Positions 63,886-64,000 of a stretch of 64,000 bases of DNA are shown here, one piece after another. The DNA lies in NCBI GenBank assembly GCA_006937955.1, contig SSNP01000040.1:1133622-1197621 (forward strand), read 5' to 3'. The stretch is from Pachypanchax playfairii (Eukaryota > Chordata > Actinopteri > Cyprinodontiformes > Aplocheilidae). Position numbers and translations under genes: made by a program. Each line of letters begins with the position of its first letter. Position 1 is the stretch's first letter. A model generated the notes under the pieces. The model was not told the origin of the DNA and ran no database searches. It saw only the letters and a program-made list of their open reading frames with translations.

Positions 63886-64000
63886 ATTGGAAATGTTGTC
63901 TGCCTGGTAACAACCTAACCAGCACGCGCGCCGTGGAGAGTGTATGGCTAGCGGATTTGTAATATAATATAAAGGCTTTTGAAAGAAGACTTCCCAAATT
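63886..64000 (-). promoter_or_regulatory. sart3: sart3 5' leader and start of promoter
   Basis: 115 bp upstream of the sart3 ATG, with a CpG-rich spot (CACGCGCGCCG near 63,923). In mammals, as I recall, a divergent neighbour (ISCU) shares this promoter; the window ends too early to see it. Confidence 0.4.

Overview
This is vertebrate nuclear DNA, almost certainly from a ray-finned (teleost) fish. It is AT-rich and intron-rich. It carries degraded Tc1/mariner, hAT-like and LINE copies of the kinds common in fish genomes, plus many microsatellites. Its four recognisable protein-coding genes keep the order I recall for the human 12q23-q24 neighbourhood: WSCD2 (+), CMKLR1 (-), FICD (+), SART3 (-). 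No prokaryotic, CRISPR, tRNA or rRNA gene was found.

Layout. 1-19,461: upstream or intronic DNA of wscd2, with a GC-rich candidate first exon near 1,384-2,073, a LINE reverse-transcriptase fossil, a hAT-like MITE and a poly-G assembly gap. 19,462-37,640: wscd2, one likely 5'UTR exon and eight coding exons (568 aa); its introns hold a Tc1/mariner fossil, GT microsatellites, a 10-bp minisatellite next to a SINE-like piece, and a MITE with perfect 24-bp inverted ends. 38,480-38,985: another Tc1-like fragment ending in a 16-bp hairpin. 39,971-41,220: cmklr1, one coding exon (350 aa) and one upstream non-coding exon. 41,220-53,820: gene-poor DNA with one candidate small secreted-peptide ORF (51,226-51,420) and a second, inverted Tc1-family piece. 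53,838-56,565: ficd, two coding exons (451 aa). 57,951-63,885: sart3, 19 coding exons (948 aa), convergent with ficd; its start lies 115 bp from the window end.

All exon joins were checked by hand: splice phases agree through every junction of wscd2, ficd and sart3, and the total lengths are whole codons. The genes do not form one pathway. wscd2 encodes a Golgi-type membrane sulfotransferase with WSC domains. cmklr1 encodes a chemerin-receptor-like GPCR. ficd encodes the ER-lumenal BiP AMPylator/de-AMPylator. sart3 encodes a nuclear U4/U6 snRNP recycling factor.

The most interesting signal is in ficd intron 1. A 36-bp tandem repeat starts just after the donor and stays in frame with exon 1. 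Five of its units contain a GT splice donor in the same phase as the normal donor. Using any of them would add 12-residue steps, each with an N-glycosylation sequon, to the lumenal stalk. A strong-context ATG that overlaps the ficd start out of frame, and a palindromic polyadenylation region shared by ficd and sart3, also deserve checking.
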